Assembly: GCF_003667705.1 (NCBI RefSeq)
Contig: NZ_CP033019.1
Location: 6,138,001 to 6,202,000 of the forward strand
Reading direction: 5' to 3'
DNA length: 64,000 bases
From: Janthinobacterium agaricidamnosum
Lineage (GTDB): Bacteria; Pseudomonadota; Gammaproteobacteria; Burkholderiales; Burkholderiaceae_D
Shown here: positions 25,861-32,985 of the stretch, in pieces
How positions within the stretch are numbered: the first letter of the stretch is position 1
Layout of the letters: each line of letters begins with the position of its first letter
Made by a program: the position numbers and the translations under genes
Notes under the pieces: model-generated
Databases searched by the model: none
The model's input: the letters and a program-made list of their open reading frames with translations, nothing else
What the model was told of the DNA's origin: nothing

Positions 25861-27561
25861 ATGAAACCTCAACATGGACATTGCATGCGCACATTATTCC
25901 CTTCGTTGCGGCAGGCCGCCGCATTGGCGTTGGCTATCATGACTACCTTGTCCGCCTGTGGCGGCGGTTCCGGCAGCGCCGTTGGCGTGCCGCCTGGCTT
26001 GCAGGAAAAACCCGGCATGACGCTGGCGGAGGTGAGCGGCAGCTGCACGGCCCAGCCTGGCGCCACCTGCGATGATATTCGCGTGACAGTGCGCCTGGCC
26101 GATGGCGTGAGCGATGCGCGTCCCCAGCCGCAGGAAAAACCCGCCAGCGGCACGGCGCTCGTGCTGCAGGTGGCCGACCGCCAGAAGCAGGCCGATGGCA
26201 GCTGGCGGCTGACGTTCAAAACGGTGCCTGGCCTGCTTCCCGGCGAGTACACGGGCAAGATCGAGCTGTCCTTGCCCGCCACGGTAGGCCTGTACAAGAC
26301 GGAAAGCATGGATTACAAGGTCATTGTCGCGCCGCTCGCCGGCAGCATGGGCGCCTTGCAAGCCCTGCCCGGCGTGGACGACTGGGAAGGCGTGAATGGC
26401 AATGCCGCGCATACGGGCCTGGTGCCGGCCACCTTCGACAGCCGCCGCTTCACGCGCCGCTGGACCTGGCTGGGCGCGAGCTCCCCGCGCGCGGTCGTCG
26501 GCAGTCCCGTGGTGACGGCCAACGGCCTCGTGTATGTCAGCCAGCAGTCCGCCGCGCCGGCGGACGGCAGCAGCAAATATGTGACCACATCGACGGTGAC
26601 GGCGCTCAGCGAGAGCGACAGCCAGGCGCGCTGGACGCAGTCGCTCACGTCGGACGGTTACCTGGGCGCGCCGGCCGTGTCGGGCGGCAAGCTGGCCATG
26701 GCGGGCAGCGATACCGTGTATGTCTTTGACGCGCTTGCTGGTGGCGCGCCGCTCGGCGTGCGTCCGCCGAATACGAATGGCGCACTGCTGGGTGTTTCCC
26801 TGGCGACGGCGCCCACCTTTTTGGACGGCAATGTCTACCTGGGCGGGAATAACGACGTGAGTGCCATCGGTGCGGCGACGGGCCAGACACGCTGGTCTGC
26901 CAGCCTGGGCTTGTCCAAGCTGGGCAATGTTGATGAGTGGACACCCGCCGTCAATGCGAGCACGGTGTACAGCCATGCGGCAGGGACATTGACGGCGTTC
27001 AATATCGCCGATGGCACGACGCGCTTCAGCGTGGCGGTGCCGGGCCAGGTGCTGGGCGGCTTGAACAAGAGCAGCCTGCGCCAGGCGCCCGTGCTGGCCG
27101 AGGCGGGCCGCGTGCTGGTGCTCAATCAGCGACCGCTGGCCGGCGAGGCGGCAGATAACAGCTTGAGTCTGGTTGACGTGGATAGCCGCGCCGTGCGCTG
27201 GACGGTGCAGGGGCAGTTCAGCACGCAGCCAGTGGTGGCGCGGGGCGTCGTGTACGTGGGCAACCAGGCCGGTCAGGCGCTCGAAGCACGCCAGCTCGCC
27301 GACGGTGCGCTCCTATGGCGCTGGCCCCTGGATACGGCCCTTGATGGGTATTTTGGCGGCGATCTGATCGTCACCGGCAATCTGCTGTTTGTTGGCGGGC
27401 GCAACAATACCTATGCGATCGACCTGGCCAGCCGCAAGACCGTCTGGACCTACCGCATGGGCGGCAGCCTGGCGCTGTCGCGGCATGGCGTGCTGTACAT
27501 CCGCCAAGGCACGGATTTACCTGGCAGCAGCATGGTGTTGACCGCCATCAACCTGCAATAG
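25861..27561 (+). CDS. PQQ-type beta-propeller lipoprotein, function unknown
   Basis: 566 aa. A lipoprotein signal ends in LSACGGGSGS (Cys near residue 37; 29 if Met9 at 25885 is the start). Residues 50-150 form an immunoglobulin-like domain with paired cysteines (GSCTAQPGATCDD). From about 170 to the end lie beta-propeller blades with PQQ-enzyme-like repeats (TRRWTWLGASSPRAVVGSPV; GQTRWSASLGL; RAVRWTVQGQFSTQPVVARG; RKTVWTYRMGGSLALS). No PQQ-binding catalytic residues are evident, so a structural or sensor role resembling BamB-like propellers is more likely than dehydrogenase activity. Confidence 0.75.
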   Translation: MKPQHGHCMRTLFPSLRQAAALALAIMTTLSACGGGSGSAVGVPPGLQEKPGMTLAEVSGSCTAQPGATCDDIRVTVRLADGVSDARPQPQEKPASGTALVLQVADRQKQADGSWRLTFKTVPGLLPGEYTGKIELSLPATVGLYKTESMDYKVIVAPLAGSMGALQALPGVDDWEGVNGNAAHTGLVPATFDSRRFTRRWTWLGASSPRAVVGSPVVTANGLVYVSQQSAAPADGSSKYVTTSTVTALSESDSQARWTQSLTSDGYLGAPAVSGGKLAMAGSDTVYVFDALAGGAPLGVRPPNTNGALLGVSLATAPTFLDGNVYLGGNNDVSAIGAATGQTRWSASLGLSKLGNVDEWTPAVNASTVYSHAAGTLTAFNIADGTTRFSVAVPGQVLGGLNKSSLRQAPVLAEAGRVLVLNQRPLAGEAADNSLSLVDVDSRAVRWTVQGQFSTQPVVARGVVYVGNQAGQALEARQLADGALLWRWPLDTALDGYFGGDLIVTGNLLFVGGRNNTYAIDLASRKTVWTYRMGGSLALSRHGVLYIRQGTDLPGSSMVLTAINLQ

Positions 27562-27579
27562 CGGCTTGCCGCGCCGTAG

Positions 27580-27891
27580 TCAGGGCTTGCCCGGGTTCTT
27601 CAAACGCTGCAGCAGCGCTTCCACGCCGTCGCTGACGGGCAAGCCGTGGCGGCGCAGCAACTGCACGTGCAATACGAGGTTTTCCAGAACCAGCTTGGCC
27701 GCCACGGCCAGCAGGGCCAGGTTGCGGTCTTCCGGGCTGAAACTTTCCATGGCGTCGGCCATCTCGCACAGGTGGTTGGCGATCAGTCCGCGCAATTCCT
27801 GCTCGTTGAAGGGCAGGTCGGCAAAATCGATGGGATCGGCCACTTCCACTTCCTGCATCAGCACCGCTAGTTCTTCCGGGGTAATCGTCAT
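27580..27891 (-). CDS. Small acidic helical protein, unknown
   Basis: 103 aa, acidic N-terminus (TPEELAVLMQEVEVADPIDF) then mostly alpha-helical (LALLAVAAKLVLENLVLHVQLLR). No signal peptide or motif recognised. It ends 18 bp from the propeller gene (convergent) and is divergent from the ThiS-like gene at 27994. AGGAGG precedes the ATG on the minus strand, supporting a real gene. Confidence 0.6.
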   Translation of the reverse strand: MTITPEELAVLMQEVEVADPIDFADLPFNEQELRGLIANHLCEMADAMESFSPEDRNLALLAVAAKLVLENLVLHVQLLRRHGLPVSDGVEALLQRLKNPGKP

Positions 27892-27993
27892 GCCTGGCCT
27901 CCTTGTGTGCTTGCCGCTATTTTAGCGGTATCGCCGTTGCATCGTCGGCGAATCGGACTAGAATGAGTCCAGGCCGATGACGTCGAAGGCAGC

Positions 27994-28263
27994 ATGGCGC
28001 AATTGCATTTTACCCAACAACTGGCACGCTTCCTGAACGTCCCCTCGGTGGACGTGTCCGCGCCACGCCTGCGTGCCGCCTTGGACAGCGTCTTTGCCCA
28101 GCAGCCGCGCCTGCGCGGCTACGTGCTCGACGAACAGGGCGCGTTGCGTCCCAATGTGGTGATCTTCATCGACGGCGTGCGCTGCCGCGAGCGCAGCGTG
28201 CTGGACGACGCCTTGCGGCCCGACAGCCAAGTTTATATCTTGCAGGCACTTTCCGGAGGTTAA
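27994..28263 (+). CDS. ThiS/MoaD-like beta-grasp protein
   Basis: 89 aa, ending in LQALSGG. The C-terminal Gly-Gly tail and the beta-grasp pattern (AQLHFTQQLARFLNVP; VVIFIDGVRCRE; VYILQALSGG) match MoaD/ThiS sulfur carriers, which are adenylated and thiocarboxylated on the terminal glycine. No E1-like activating enzyme, MoaE or ThiG lies nearby. The next gene starts 2 bp later and encodes a BNR-repeat protein, a pairing seen repeatedly in bacterial genomes to my knowledge but without an assigned pathway. Confidence 0.8.
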   Translation: MAQLHFTQQLARFLNVPSVDVSAPRLRAALDSVFAQQPRLRGYVLDEQGALRPNVVIFIDGVRCRERSVLDDALRPDSQVYILQALSGG

Positions 28264-28265
28264 TC

Positions 28266-29375
28266 ATGGGACCAGGCATGGCGCAGCGCGCGTATCTCGG
28301 CACCCGCAAGGGGCTGTTCCGGTTCGATGTCGATGCGGCCGGCGCCTGGCAGCTGGCGCTGGTGCAGTTTGCCGGCGATCCCGTTTCCATGCTGCTGCAC
28401 GATGGCCGCGACGGCACCGTGTACGCAGCCCTGAACCTGGGCCACTTCGGCGCCAAGCTGCACCGCCTCGACGCGGGCGCCGGCGCGTGGCATGAAGTCG
28501 CCGTGCCCGCCTATCCCGCCAAGCCCGAGGGCAGCAGCGATACGGTGGACTGGACGGTGCGGCAGATCTGGTCGCTGGCGGCCGGCGGCGCGGACCAGCC
28601 CGGCGTACTGTGGGCAGGGACTTTACCTGGCGGCCTGTTCCGTTCCAGCGACCGCGGCGACAGCTGGCAGCTGGTGGAAGCGTTGTGGAACGTGCCGCAG
28701 CGGGCGCAGTGGTTTGGCGGCGGCTACGACGTGCCCGGCATCCACAGCATCTGCGTCGACCCGCGCGACAGCAATACCGTGCTGGTCGGCGTGTCCTGCG
28801 GCGGTGTGTGGCAAACGGCTGATGGCGGCGCCAGCTGGGCCTTGAGCGCGACGGGCATGCGCGCCGACTACATGCCGCCCGAACTCGATGAAAACGAGGC
28901 CGTGCAAGACCCGCACCGCATCGTGCGCAGCGCCGGCACGCCGGACGCGTTGTGGTGCCAGCACCATAACGGTATCTGGCGCTCGCTTGACGCGGGCTGG
29001 CACTGGCAGGAAGTGACGACGGCGCCGCTGTCGCATTTCGGCTTTGCCGTGGCCGTGCATCCGCGCGATGGCGACACGGCCTGGTTCGTGCCGGCGCAGG
29101 CGGACGTGCTGCGCATACCCATCGATGGCGCGCTGGCCGTGACGCGCACGCGCGACGGCGGGAAAACGTTTGAAGTGTTGCGCGCGGGATTGCCGCAGCA
29201 GCATTGCTACGACCTCATCTACCGCCACGGGCTGGCGCTGGCCGACGACGGGCGCAGTTTATTGATGGCGTCGACGACGGGCGGCGCCTGGTATTCGGGC
29301 GACGAGGGCGAACATTGGCAGACGCTGTCTGCCCACTTGCCGCCCGTTTATGCCGTCTGTTTTGCCACGCCGTAA
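28266..29375 (+). CDS. BNR/WD40-like repeat protein (sialidase-fold), unknown function
   Basis: 369 aa, no signal peptide. BNR (Asp-box) motifs SxDxGxxW recur: SSDRGDSWQ, TADGGASWA, TRDGGKTFE, SGDEGEHWQ, spaced around the propeller. The Arg triad and Tyr/Glu of true sialidases are not evident, so catalysis is doubtful. It is coupled to the ThiS-like gene (2-bp gap). Its 3' end overlaps the convergent TetR gene by 28 bp. The pair may handle sulfur transfer or a photosystem-like glycosyl target; nothing in the sequence decides. Confidence 0.78.
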   Translation: MGPGMAQRAYLGTRKGLFRFDVDAAGAWQLALVQFAGDPVSMLLHDGRDGTVYAALNLGHFGAKLHRLDAGAGAWHEVAVPAYPAKPEGSSDTVDWTVRQIWSLAAGGADQPGVLWAGTLPGGLFRSSDRGDSWQLVEALWNVPQRAQWFGGGYDVPGIHSICVDPRDSNTVLVGVSCGGVWQTADGGASWALSATGMRADYMPPELDENEAVQDPHRIVRSAGTPDALWCQHHNGIWRSLDAGWHWQEVTTAPLSHFGFAVAVHPRDGDTAWFVPAQADVLRIPIDGALAVTRTRDGGKTFEVLRAGLPQQHCYDLIYRHGLALADDGRSLLMASTTGGAWYSGDEGEHWQTLSAHLPPVYAVCFATP

Positions 29376-29971
29376 TAGCACAGGAAGATATCGACGGCCA
29401 GTGCCGTCACTTCGCGCTGGCGTGCCGGGCTCAGCAGCGGTTCACCGAGGGTGATCTGTGGCCAGAAGGCAAAGGTCTTCAATGGAGCCATCAGCAGGTG
29501 TCCCACTTCCAGCGTCTCGCCCGCCTTGATGCGTCCGTCTTGCTGCGCCGCGCGGATCCAGATATTCAGGCCCGTTTCCTTTTCATTCAGGCGCGCCACC
29601 ATCGCTTGCGCGCGCTCGGGCGAGTGGATGGTTTCGCCAAAGATCACGCGCGCCAGGTCGATGAAGGCCGGATCGCACAGCAAGGCCATCTTCTGCTCGA
29701 CCAGGGCCAGCACTTGCGGGCGCAGCGGCTGGTCGGCCACATAGGGCACGGCAGGCTGGGCCATGCTGCTTTCCCACATGCGCTGCAGGATTTCCGCGAA
29801 CAGCTCGTCCTTGCTGGGGAAATGGTTGTACACGGTGCGCTTGGACACGGCGGCCGTGGCGGCGATCTTGTCCATGCTGGTCGCATCGAAACCGTGCTCG
29901 CGGAACTCGGCGATGGCGGCATCGACGATGGCGACGCGCTTGCGGTCGGTGAGGCGTTGCGGTGCGGCCAT
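29348..29971 (-). CDS. TetR-family repressor
   Basis: 207 aa from ATG 29971; the upstream frame to 30517 is an artefact of the divergent gene. TetR HTH: RVAIVDAAIAEFREHGFDAT, then MDKIAATAAVSKRTVYNHFP (residues 12-52). The C-terminal ligand domain is AefR/TetR_C-like. Divergent from a metallo-beta-lactamase-fold gene with a 15-bp palindrome in the 115-bp gap, so it probably represses that gene and itself. Confidence 0.88.
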   Translation of the reverse strand: MAAPQRLTDRKRVAIVDAAIAEFREHGFDATSMDKIAATAAVSKRTVYNHFPSKDELFAEILQRMWESSMAQPAVPYVADQPLRPQVLALVEQKMALLCDPAFIDLARVIFGETIHSPERAQAMVARLNEKETGLNIWIRAAQQDGRIKAGETLEVGHLLMAPLKTFAFWPQITLGEPLLSPARQREVTALAVDIFLCYYGVAKQTA

Positions 29972-30034
29972 GGCTGAAAATCTCCTTTGAAAACAATATT
30001 TTACACCTCCTGGTTTACTTTGCCAGAAATAGGA

Positions 30035-30049
30035 ACTACACTGTGTAGT
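30035..30049. promoter_or_regulatory. Palindromic operator for the TetR repressor
   Basis: ACTACACTGTGTAGT is a perfect odd palindrome centred on 30042, midway in the divergent gap. Its size and position suit a TetR dimer. A further GTGTAAT half-site follows at 30049-30054 in register. Confidence 0.65.
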
Positions 30050-30086
30050 GTAATTTAATCCTTGTATTTTATTGACCGGGCTGCAT

Positions 30087-31166
30087 ATGTACCGCATCTT
30101 ATTCTTGGGAGTTCTGATCATCATGAGTTCTTGCACCTTGCGCGCCGCGCCCGTCGCGCCGACCGAATCACCGCAACGCCTCGAAGGCAAGTTCCGCAAT
30201 CCCGTGCAAATGCACAAGCTGGGCACGGCGGCAACGCTCAAGCTGATGTGGACATTTCTCTTTGATAAGCCCGACAGCACGGTACCGGCTGCGGCTGTGC
30301 CCGTGCAAGCCCTGACCCGGGCGCAACTGCTGGCCGCGCCGGACAATAGCCTGTTTCGCCTCGGCCATTCGACCCTGTTGCTGAAACTGAATAACGAATT
30401 CTTCCTTACCGACCCCGTGTTTTCCGAGCGCGCCTCACCGGTGCAGTGGGCGGGACCCAAACGTTTCCACCAGCCGCCCATCAGCATCGCCGACTTGCCG
30501 CCGATCAAGGCCATCATCCTGTCGCATAACCATTACGACCACCTCGACCATGCCGCCGTGCTGCAACTGGCCGCCAAGACCGAACACTTCGTCGCGCCGC
30601 TGGGCGTGGGCGACACCCTCGTCGAATGGGGCGTGCCGAAGGACAAGGTGCAGCAGTTCGACTGGTGGCAGGGGACGACGATTGGGGGCGTGAAGCTGGT
30701 GGCGACGCCATCGCAGCATTTCTCGGGGCGGGGCTTGTTTGACAGCAATCAAACCCTGTGGGCGTCGTGGGTCATCGACGCGCCCGAGGTGCGCGTGTTT
30801 TTCAGCGGCGACTCCGGCTATTTCGACGGTTTCAAGCAGATCGGCGACAAGTACGGTCCGTTCGACGTGACCATGATCGAGACGGGCGCCTACGACAAGC
30901 TGTGGCCGGACGTGCACATGCAGCCGGAGGAAACCCTGCAAGCGCACCTGGACTTGCGCGGCAAGTGGCTGATGCCCGTGCATAACGGCACGTTCGACCT
31001 GGGTCTGCATGCCTGGCACGAACCGTTCGACCGCATCACGGGACTGGCGGCCAAGCAGGGCGTCAACCTGGCCACGCCGCAGATGGGCGAGGCGGTCGAC
31101 CTGGCGCAGCCGAAGAAGGGGAATAAATGGTGGCTGGCGATGCTGGAAGAGGAGATGGCGAAGTAA
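30087..31166 (+). CDS. Metallo-beta-lactamase-fold hydrolase (UlaG/NAPE-PLD-like), exported
   Basis: 359 aa. N-terminal hydrophobic segment ILFLGVLIIMSSC with a possible lipobox (MSSC), so likely membrane-anchored. Motif SHNHYDHLDH near residues 150-159 is the HxHxDH metal site; downstream ligands His (ATPSQHFSGRG), Asp (FSGDSGYF) and His (MPVHNGTFDL) complete a binuclear site. The surrounding WAGPKRF and WQGTTIGGVKLVATPSQH fit the L-ascorbate-6-phosphate lactonase/NAPE-PLD-like subgroup. Under control of the divergent TetR gene, it may detoxify a lactone or phospholipid-like compound (inference). Confidence 0.84.
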   Translation: MYRILFLGVLIIMSSCTLRAAPVAPTESPQRLEGKFRNPVQMHKLGTAATLKLMWTFLFDKPDSTVPAAAVPVQALTRAQLLAAPDNSLFRLGHSTLLLKLNNEFFLTDPVFSERASPVQWAGPKRFHQPPISIADLPPIKAIILSHNHYDHLDHAAVLQLAAKTEHFVAPLGVGDTLVEWGVPKDKVQQFDWWQGTTIGGVKLVATPSQHFSGRGLFDSNQTLWASWVIDAPEVRVFFSGDSGYFDGFKQIGDKYGPFDVTMIETGAYDKLWPDVHMQPEETLQAHLDLRGKWLMPVHNGTFDLGLHAWHEPFDRITGLAAKQGVNLATPQMGEAVDLAQPKKGNKWWLAMLEEEMAK

Positions 31167-31172
31167 GCTGGC

Positions 31173-31505
31173 TCAAGCCGTCACATCGATCAGACGTCCC
31201 AGGGTCTGGCCATAGCCGTTCAGCTGGGGCGTGCTTTTCGGCGCGGCCGGGATGGCTTGCTGCGGCACGGCCACCTTGATCGCCTGGTCCAGCTGCGGCG
31301 CCTTGACGGCGGCCGGGGCATCGGCCTGCGCTTGCTGGCTGCTGCGCTGGGTCTGGCTCAGCGATTCCTGTTCCCGCGCCAGCAACTGGCGGCTTTGTGC
31401 CAGCTGTTCGCTGTCGCGCTGTACCTGGTTCTGGCCTTGTTCGACCCGGCGCTGCGCCTTGGCCAGCGAGGCTTGCAGATTGTTGACGGACGTTAGCGAT
31501 ACCAC
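31173..31505 (-). CDS. Small coiled-coil protein, unknown
   Basis: 110 aa from GTG 31505, chosen because AAAGGTG (31513-31519 on the minus strand) lies 6 nt upstream; the frame extends to a TTG at 31544. Residues 5-60 form a Gln/Ser-rich coiled coil (LQASLAKAQRRVEQGQNQVQ), then an Ala/Pro/Gln linker and RLIDVTA at the end. The tail resembles that of small FlhF-independent secreted or virulence-type helical proteins, but no family is recognised. It ends 6 bp from the convergent metallo-hydrolase gene. Confidence 0.55.
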   Translation of the reverse strand: MVSLTSVNNLQASLAKAQRRVEQGQNQVQRDSEQLAQSRQLLAREQESLSQTQRSSQQAQADAPAAVKAPQLDQAIKVAVPQQAIPAAPKSTPQLNGYGQTLGRLIDVTA

Positions 31506-31940
31506 ATTGTTCACCTTTGAAAGTATGCCCAGGCGTGTACACAAGAGGAAGAATGCAGGCCAGGGGCTGCGGCATGTCTGCAGGCAATCTTTACCTTAGT
31601 CAAGAGTAGGATAAATTCTCGCACAGTTCCAGTGAATTATGTTTTCTTGATAATCTTATCGTGCGCGCTATGCCGTGCCGCAGCGGCATGCCGCACGTGG
31701 CGAGATAGAGAATAAAGTAAGTACACGCTATCGATAACAGCAATTGTTTGTGTGCCATTCATCATGCCCTGCTGCTGACGCGGCAAACACGCTTATTTCT
31801 CAAAAGACAATTTTTAAAAATCCAATAAGTTGTTGTTTTTCTACCATGTTGGCGCACGGTCATGTGCCGCCTGTTTGGCGCTCTGGGCTATAATGGACGG
31901 TCAGAGTTGGTTTCTTTTGCCATACAGACAGGTAGTTAAC
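31506..31940. other. AT-richer intergenic region without a gene
   Basis: 435 bp between divergent genes. It holds dyads GATAA-TC-TTATC (31649-31660), ATGCCG/CGGCAT (31670-31689) and TATCGATA (31729-31736), followed by an A/T-rich stretch at 31790-31840. No open frame has a credible start. It probably carries the upstream control region of the LacI-family gene at 31941. Confidence 0.5.
31889..31894 (+). promoter_or_regulatory. Consensus -10 (TATAAT) of orphan LacI gene
   Basis: TATAAT 47 bp before ATG 31941. No good -35 lies 16-18 bp upstream, so activator help or an extended element may be needed. Confidence 0.5.
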
Positions 31941-32951
31941 ATGAATCTCAAGAGCCTCGCAATTGCCCTCGGCATGTCGAAAACGACAGTCAGCAGGGCG
32001 TTGAACGGCTATCCGGAAGTCAATTCCCGCACCCGTGAAATCGTCCTGGCCGCCGCCAAGAAAGTTGGCTACCGGCCCAACCCCCTGGCGCGCAGCCTGG
32101 CCGTCGGCCGCACGAATGTGCTCGGCATGATCTATCCGCTGCTGCCCAGCGACCTGGGCGACAGCGTCTTTCTTTCCGTGGTCAATGGCATGTCCGACGC
32201 CGTCGAAGCGTCGAAGATGAGCCTGATCATCGCCCCCGTGTCGCCGCAGAACGAACAGCCGTCATATGAAAACATGGTGCGCGGGCGCCAGGTCGATGGC
32301 CTCGTGGTGGGCCGCACCAAGGTGGTCGACGAGCGTATCGCGTATTTGACGAAAGTCGGTTTTCCCTTTGTCGCGAACGGCCGCACGCGCATCGACGCGC
32401 CCTACGCGTATTTTGATTACGACAACGACACGGGCATCGACCTGGCCGTGTCTTTCCTGGCGGCCCATGGCCACCAGCGCATCGCCTTGCTGAGCGCGCC
32501 GCTGGAGCTGCACTTTGCTTATGAGCGCAAGGAAAGCTTTATCCGCTGCATGGCGCAAGCGGGCCTGCCGCTGGACCCCAACTATCTGCTCGACAATACT
32601 TTTGATCGCCGCAGCGGTTACCAGGCCATGCAGCAATTGCTGGCTTGCTCGCCCCGTCCCACGGCCGTCATCGTCGACAACCACCTGTCCGGCGTGGGCG
32701 TGGTGCGCGCGCTGATGGATGCGGGCATCGAGATCGGCAAGGAGATCTCCGTCATCGTCTGGGGCAATGTGGAAGATACCTTGATCGGCATCAACGTCAC
32801 CACCATCGACCAGCCCGACCTGCGCCGCGCCGGCGCCAAGATGGTGGAAATGCTGCAATCCTTGCTGGCCGGCACGCCGCCGGAACGGCTGCAGGAAATC
32901 TGGCAACCGGTGCTGTTGCCGGGGGCGACCGTGGGGCGCTGTCCGGAATAA
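31941..32951 (+). CDS. LacI-family transcriptional regulator (orphan)
   Basis: 336 aa. HTH at the very N-terminus: LKSLAIALGMSKTTVSRALN (residues 3-22), hinge PNPLARSLAVGRTN, then a sugar-binding effector domain (VLGMIYPLLPSDLGDSVFL; DGLVVGRTKVVDERI; VIVWGNVEDTLIGINVTTID). The effector domain is close to regulators such as those for sugar import in Rhizobiales and Burkholderiales. No sugar gene is adjacent, so it acts in trans. Closed by a strong bidirectional terminator. Confidence 0.88.
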   Translation: MNLKSLAIALGMSKTTVSRALNGYPEVNSRTREIVLAAAKKVGYRPNPLARSLAVGRTNVLGMIYPLLPSDLGDSVFLSVVNGMSDAVEASKMSLIIAPVSPQNEQPSYENMVRGRQVDGLVVGRTKVVDERIAYLTKVGFPFVANGRTRIDAPYAYFDYDNDTGIDLAVSFLAAHGHQRIALLSAPLELHFAYERKESFIRCMAQAGLPLDPNYLLDNTFDRRSGYQAMQQLLACSPRPTAVIVDNHLSGVGVVRALMDAGIEIGKEISVIVWGNVEDTLIGINVTTIDQPDLRRAGAKMVEMLQSLLAGTPPERLQEIWQPVLLPGATVGRCPE

Positions 32952-32985
32952 AAAAACGCAGAGCCGAGGCTCTGCGTTGTCTTTT
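32950..32985. terminator. Bidirectional rho-independent terminator
   Basis: AACGCAGAGCC (32955-32965) and GGCTCTGCGTT (32968-32978) form an 11-bp stem. A T-run follows on plus and an A-run precedes it, so it ends both the LacI gene and the minus-strand oxidoreductase gene. Confidence 0.88.
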
